A DNA stretch of 64,000 nt from LMUY01 sp964244585 (lineage in GTDB: Bacteria > Pseudomonadota > Alphaproteobacteria > Acetobacterales > Acetobacteraceae). The position numbers and the translations under genes were made by a program. The stretch is from NCBI GenBank assembly GCA_964244585.1, contig CAXTJM010000012.1:67141-131140 (forward strand). Reading direction: 5' to 3'. Each line of letters opens with the position of its first letter. The first letter of the stretch is position 1. Under the pieces are notes generated by a model. The model was not told where the DNA came from and did no database searches. It saw nothing but the letters and a program-made list of their open reading frames with translations. Of the stretch, positions 60,134-64,000 are shown piece after piece.

Positions 60134-61293
60134 GCTGCCGGCCGCACCCGCTCGCTCTCGGTCCTAAGCTGCCCGCACGCCGCCAGGATGTCGCGGCCAC
60201 GTGGGGTGCGCACCGGGCTGGAGAAGCCGGCATCCATCACCACGCTGGCGAACCGGTCCAACTGCTCCCGCGTGCTGGGCAGGTAGGCACTGCCGGGCCA
60301 GGGATTGAACGGGATCAGGTTCACCTTGGCCGGAATGCCGGCGATCAAGCGCACCAGCTCGCGCGCATCCGCCTCGCTGTCGTTGATCCCGCGCAGCATC
60401 ACGTATTCGAAGGTGATCCGCCGCGAGTTGGATGCGCCGGGATAGCGCCGGCACGCCGCCAGCAGCTCCGCGATCGGGTATTTGCGGTTGAGCGGCACGA
60501 TCTCGTCGCGCAAGCCGTCCCGCACCGCGTGCAGCGAGACCGCAAGGTTCACGCCAAGCTCCTCCCCGCAGCGGTCCATCATCGGCACCACGCCGGAGGT
60601 GGACAGGGTGATCCGGCGCCGCGACAGGCCGATGCCCTCGCCATCCATCACGATGCGCATCGCCCGGGCGACGTTCTCGTAGTTGTACAGCGGCTCGCCC
60701 ATGCCCATCAGCACGATGGTGGACAGCAGCCGGGGCGTCTCGCCGCGCGGGGACGGCCATTCGCCGTAGGCGTCCCGCGCCGCCATGAACTGGCCCACGA
60801 TCTCCGCCGCGCCCAGGTTGCGCACCAGCCGCTGCGTCCCGGTGTGGCAGAACCGGCAGGACAGGGTGCAGCCCACCTGGGAGGAGATGCACACCGCGCC
60901 GCGATCCTCCTGCCGGTCCGGGATGTAGACCGTCTCCGCCTCCTGCCCGTCACGGAAGCGGAACAGGAACTTGCGGGTGCCGTCCGTGCTGGTCTGCTCG
61001 GCCGCGGTCCCGGGCCGGCCGATGACGAAGCGTTCTGCCAGCTTGGCCTGCAAGGGCCGCGCGATCGAGGACATGGCGGCGAAATCGGTGGTGCCCTGAT
61101 GGTAGATCCAGTGCCAGAGCTGCTTGGCGCGGAACGGCTTCTCCCCAACCGCCGCCAGCTCCTCGATCAACTCCGCCCGGGACAGCCCCACCAGCTCTCG
61201 CCGCCCATCCGGCAGGGCGACCGGCGGCGGGGAGAACAGCGCCGACTTCGCCAGGATGCGGTCGCGCTCGCTGTCAGTCAGGCTGGCGGACAT
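60130..61293 (-). CDS. rlmN: 23S rRNA/tRNA (adenine-C2) methyltransferase RlmN
   Basis: 387-residue radical SAM enzyme methylating A2503 of 23S rRNA and A37 of some tRNAs. The iron-sulfur CxxxCxxC motif is CTLSCRFC (142-149). The N-terminal RNA-binding part (FRAKQLWHWIYHQG), GMGEPLYNYENV and the C-terminal catalytic Cys region (RDILAACGQL) are present. Its TGATG junction (61291-61295) ties it to the IalB-like gene upstream. Tail-to-tail overlap with fic is 4 bases. Confidence 0.96.
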   Translation of the reverse strand: MSASLTDSERDRILAKSALFSPPPVALPDGRRELVGLSRAELIEELAAVGEKPFRAKQLWHWIYHQGTTDFAAMSSIARPLQAKLAERFVIGRPGTAAEQTSTDGTRKFLFRFRDGQEAETVYIPDRQEDRGAVCISSQVGCTLSCRFCHTGTQRLVRNLGAAEIVGQFMAARDAYGEWPSPRGETPRLLSTIVLMGMGEPLYNYENVARAMRIVMDGEGIGLSRRRITLSTSGVVPMMDRCGEELGVNLAVSLHAVRDGLRDEIVPLNRKYPIAELLAACRRYPGASNSRRITFEYVMLRGINDSEADARELVRLIAGIPAKVNLIPFNPWPGSAYLPSTREQLDRFASVVMDAGFSSPVRTPRGRDILAACGQLRTESERVRPAA

Positions 61294-61838
61294 CAGCCCT
61301 TGCCGGAGCAGGCTTTGTTGATGGCGGCATAGGCGGGGGAGAAGCCGCGCAGGTTGAACGTGTCGGCAACGGTGATGTTGCGGGGCCCGGGCGACTTGGC
61401 GATGGCCTGCCGCCCCCGCTCGAACGAGCCCACCACGGCATGCCCGTCCCGGGCGAACGCCGATCGCTGGCTGGTGTAGAAGGGCAGGCTGGCGGCCTCC
61501 ACCTGCAACGTCACCTCCGCATTCGCGGCATAGGCGAACCCGGCGCTGATCGCCACCGCATCCCGCGCGCTGCCCGGCCGCTGCGTCACCGTGAGCACGA
61601 CGTCCCCGCGTCCCGGCAGCGGCGGCGTGGACGCGGCGGCGCGGGTGAAGGCGTAGCAGACGGTCTGCCCGCCCTCCTGGTGGGTTGCGGCGGTCCAGTC
61701 ATCGAACTTGCCGATCGCCCGCGGAGCAGCGGCGGTCGGGTGGGCGGCGGGCCGGGCGGCCGGATGGGCCGGGCGCGGCTGCGCCACGGCGGGCGCCGCT
61801 GCCAGCAGGGCGGAGAGACAGAGCGGGATGGATCGCAT
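61293..61838 (-). CDS. IalB (invasion-associated locus B) family protein
   Basis: 181-residue exported protein, signal peptide MRSIPLCLSALLAAAPAVAQ, then a Pro/Ala-rich linker. IGKFDDWTAATHQEGGQTVCYAFTRA is the typical first strand of IalB-family proteins; a second Cys near the end (INKACSGKG) can form the conserved disulfide. Members occur widely in alphaproteobacteria and are not restricted to pathogens; the function is unknown. It is translationally coupled to rlmN. Confidence 0.8.
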   Translation of the reverse strand: MRSIPLCLSALLAAAPAVAQPRPAHPAARPAAHPTAAAPRAIGKFDDWTAATHQEGGQTVCYAFTRAAASTPPLPGRGDVVLTVTQRPGSARDAVAISAGFAYAANAEVTLQVEAASLPFYTSQRSAFARDGHAVVGSFERGRQAIAKSPGPRNITVADTFNLRGFSPAYAAINKACSGKG

Positions 61839-61955
61839 GGCGCACAGATACGGCGGCCACGGGTTCGGAACAAGCCGCAGCCGGCTGCTACTCTCGCCGC
61901 AACACGCCGGCCGCGTGGTCTGGCGAGCGTCATGCCCGCGGGATAGGTGTACCGC

Positions 61956-63191
61956 ATGAGCGACGCACCCGACTCCCGCCTGGCCGCGCAGTACGAAGCC
62001 TATCCCTATCCGGCGCGCGACCCGGCGGACGAGGCGCGTCGGCTGGTCATCGGCAGTCCCAGCCATCTGCGCGAAATCGACCATTGGGTGTTCGGCGCCC
62101 GCCGTCCCGCCTCCCACCCGTTGCGCGCGCTGGTCGCGGGCGGCGGCACGGGGGATGGCGCGATCATGCTGGCGCAGCAATTGGCCACGTTCGGCCGGCC
62201 GGGCCGCGTCACCTATCTCGACCGCTCGTCCGCCGCCGCCGCCATCGCCAAGGGCCGCGCTGCCGCGCGGGGACTCACGCTGGGGTGGCACGAGGGATCG
62301 CTGCTGGACCTGCCCGGCTCCGGCCTGGGGCCGTTCGACTACATCGATTGCTGCGGCGTGCTGCACCACCTGCCCGACCCGGCGGCCGGGCTGCGGGCGC
62401 TGCTGTCCGTCCTGGCGCCCGGCGGCGGCTTGGGCCTGATGGTGTATGCGCCGCATGGCCGCACGGGGGTCTACATGCTGCAGGACGCGCTGCGCCTGCT
62501 GGCCGGCGAGACCGAGCCACCCGCAGCCCGGCTCGACATCGCGCGGCGGATGATGCGGCACCTGCCGGACTCCGCCTGGCTGCGCCGGAACACGCTGTTC
62601 TCGGACCACCTGACGGGCGGCGATGCCGGGTTGTACGACCTGCTGCTGAACCCGCGGGACCGGTGCTACGACGTGCCCGCGCTGCACGCCCTGCTGTCGG
62701 AAGCCGGTCTGCGCGTCACCTGCTGGATGGAGCCGCTGCGCTACGATCCTGCACTCTATCTGCCGGATCCAAGGCTGCGCGCCCGGATCGCCGCGCTGGA
62801 TCCGGTGGCGCGGGCCGCCCTGGCGGAGGCGTTGTGCGGCAATATCAGCACGCACGTCGTCTACGCCGTCCGCGCCGCCGACCCGCCTGGCGCACCGGAT
62901 GGCACGGACCCGGGCGCGATCCCGGTGATGCGCGAGATGCCGGGCGCCGAACTCGCCAAGCACATCCGTCCGGACGGCACGCTGCCCTTCCTGTTCGACG
63001 GGCTGCGCGTGCCGGTGCCGCTACCGCCGTTGGCCCCCGCTATCCTGCGCCTGGTGGATGGCCGGCGCAGCGTGGCCGCGATCGGGTCGGAGATGGCCGC
63101 GCGCGTGGCGCCGGATGCCTTCGCGCGTGCCTGGCGGGACACGTATGGTCCGCTTTCAGCGCTCAACCGAGTGCTCCTGGCGCCGCCATGA
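61956..63191 (+). CDS. Class I SAM-dependent methyltransferase (with C-terminal extra domain)
   Basis: 411-residue protein. The SAM motif I ALVAGGGTGDGAIML is at about 58-72, then VTYLDRSSAA (motif II) and FDYIDCCGVLHHLPDP (motif IV). The N-terminus has the YEAYPYPARDPADE segment found in Rhodospirillales proteins of this kind. A C-terminal extra domain (about 300-400, LVDGRRSVAAIGSEMAARV) resembles winged helices of peptide/PqqD-like chains. ATG at 61956; GTG at 61947 is an alternative. Substrate unknown. Overlaps the next gene by 4 bases. Confidence 0.82.
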   Translation: MSDAPDSRLAAQYEAYPYPARDPADEARRLVIGSPSHLREIDHWVFGARRPASHPLRALVAGGGTGDGAIMLAQQLATFGRPGRVTYLDRSSAAAAIAKGRAAARGLTLGWHEGSLLDLPGSGLGPFDYIDCCGVLHHLPDPAAGLRALLSVLAPGGGLGLMVYAPHGRTGVYMLQDALRLLAGETEPPAARLDIARRMMRHLPDSAWLRRNTLFSDHLTGGDAGLYDLLLNPRDRCYDVPALHALLSEAGLRVTCWMEPLRYDPALYLPDPRLRARIAALDPVARAALAEALCGNISTHVVYAVRAADPPGAPDGTDPGAIPVMREMPGAELAKHIRPDGTLPFLFDGLRVPVPLPPLAPAILRLVDGRRSVAAIGSEMAARVAPDAFARAWRDTYGPLSALNRVLLAPP

Positions 63192-63664
63192 CGACGATCG
63201 TGATCTTCGGCGCGGCCGTGCGGCAGGACGGCCAACCCAGCCCGACCATGCAAGCCCGGGTGACGGCCGCCTTCCGCTGCGGCGGCGTCGCGGCGCATTA
63301 CATGCCCACCGGCGCGATCGGTCGCCATGGCCCCTCGGAGGCGAGCCTCATGGCCAAGCTATTGCAGGGCCACGGCGTGGCGGCCGATCATATCCGGCTG
63401 GAGGAAACCGCGACCGACACGCTATCCTCGGCGCTCGCCTGCGCAAGGTTGCTGGGGCGCCGGCCCGGTCCGGTGCAGGTTGCCAGCAGCGGCTATCACC
63501 TGCCGCGTTGCGTGATGCTGCTGCGCATGGCCGGTATCCGGGCCACCGCCTGTCCGCCGCCCCAGGCGGGGAGCTGGGTTTGGTACTGGCGCCTGCGGGA
63601 GTGCGCGGCCTTGCCGTACGACGCGATCGTCATGGGTCTGCGGCGCCTCAACGGGCCCGCCTGA
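63188..63664 (+). CDS. YdcF-like (DUF218) protein
   Basis: 158-residue DUF218/YdcF-type protein. IVIFGAAVRQDGQPSP is the family start, with SEASLMAKLLQGHGVA, IRLEETATDTLSSALACA and VASSGYHLPRCVMLLRMAGI as the other family motifs. The family includes envelope-linked proteins (SanA, ElyC); this one lacks a membrane segment. It is coupled to the methyltransferase gene by ATGA and ends 6 bases before the convergent ATPase gene. Confidence 0.85.
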   Translation: MTTIVIFGAAVRQDGQPSPTMQARVTAAFRCGGVAAHYMPTGAIGRHGPSEASLMAKLLQGHGVAADHIRLEETATDTLSSALACARLLGRRPGPVQVASSGYHLPRCVMLLRMAGIRATACPPPQAGSWVWYWRLRECAALPYDAIVMGLRRLNGPA

Positions 63665-63670
63665 CGCCTT

Positions 63671-64000
63671 CTACCCGCCGCGCCGGTTCAGGAACGCCAG
63701 GCGCTCGAACAGATGCACGTCCTGCTCGTTCTTCAGCAAGGCGCCGTGCAGTGGCGGGATGACCACGTGGGCCTCGCGGGACCTCAGCGCTTCGGCGGGC
63801 ATGTCCTCGATCATCAGCAGCTTCAGCCAGTCCAGCAATTCGCTGGTGGCCGGCTTCTTCTTCAATCCCGGCACGTCGCGGATCTGGAAGAACACGTTCA
63901 GCGCCTCGCGCGCCAGGTCCTGCCGCAGGCCGGGATAGTGCGTCTCCACGATGCGGTCCATCGTCTCCCGGTCGGGGAAGCGGATGTAGTGGAAGAAGCA
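63671..64000 (-). CDS. MoxR-type AAA+ ATPase, C-terminal end (partial)
   Basis: The gene enters from the right edge; only about 109 C-terminal residues are visible. The visible part CFFHYIRFPDRETMDRIVETHYP, with LDWLKLLMIEDMPAEAL after it, matches the lid domain of MoxR-family AAA+ ATPases. Family members act as chaperones often next to a von Willebrand-domain gene, which would follow on the left here, but the next gene is YdcF-like on the other strand. Walker motifs lie outside the window. Confidence 0.78.
   Translation of the reverse strand, partial: CFFHYIRFPDRETMDRIVETHYPGLRQDLAREALNVFFQIRDVPGLKKKPATSELLDWLKLLMIEDMPAEALRSREAHVVIPPLHGALLKNEQDVHLFERLAFLNRRGG

Overview
The window looks like chromosomal DNA of a high-GC alphaproteobacterium, probably of the Acetobacteraceae/Rhodospirillales. 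Three gene orders support this: DUF3576-leuS-lptE-holA next to parB-parA-rsmG; maf-ppsR-[gap]-hemE-hemH, the classic alphaproteobacterial origin neighbourhood; and an aapJQMP amino-acid importer. The family-level placement is inference. No transposase, prophage, CRISPR array or rRNA was seen. There is one tRNA, tRNA-Ala(GGC).

1-15990 is accessory and catabolic. A phosphonate importer (phnC-phnD-phnE-phnE, running off the left edge) is followed by a long minus-strand gene series reading from 12198 down to about 3702. Its first three genes, a CitE-like lyase, a MaoC hydratase and a CoA-transferase, lie beside a divergent LysR regulator and match the itaconate-degradation set (Ccl, Ich, Ict; ripCBA-type). 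The series continues with a truncated nitroreductase, a clear PoxB, a fumarase-superfamily lyase, an AEC transporter, a periplasmic binding protein and a broken gene. Next come a CocE-type hydrolase and a divergent TetR regulator with two near-identical palindromic operators.

16039-34508 is the replication and segregation core. rsmG carries a perfect 16-bp parS in its first codons and is followed by parA-parB. Convergent to these is a block transcribed on the minus strand, DUF3576-leuS-lptE-holA, which lies beyond a porin with its own terminator. Further right are yggS, kup, several small proteins, tRNA-Ala, a two-subunit CoA-transferase, dadA, maf and ppsR. The ppsR-hemE gap (34221-34508) has one perfect and several degenerate DnaA boxes, three GANTC sites and an AT-rich end, so it is proposed as oriC, about 18 kb from parS.

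34509-44512 is a chain of ten genes that overlap start to stop: hemE, hemH, a HAD phosphatase, an aldo/keto reductase, and six genes for a complex-I/group-4-hydrogenase-like membrane complex. Its large subunit lacks the NiFe-ligating cysteines, so it is an energy-converting hydrogenase-related (Ehr) complex and not a hydrogenase.

44507-64000 holds DUF1489, aapJQMP with a strong internal terminator after aapJ and an orphan family-5 binding protein at its end, pit, hflX, ahcY, argG, a secreted serine-hydrolase-like protein, a class II Fic protein preceded by an array of CTTA-NN-TAAG operators, rlmN, an IalB-like protein, a methyltransferase, a YdcF-like protein and the end of a MoxR-type ATPase gene.
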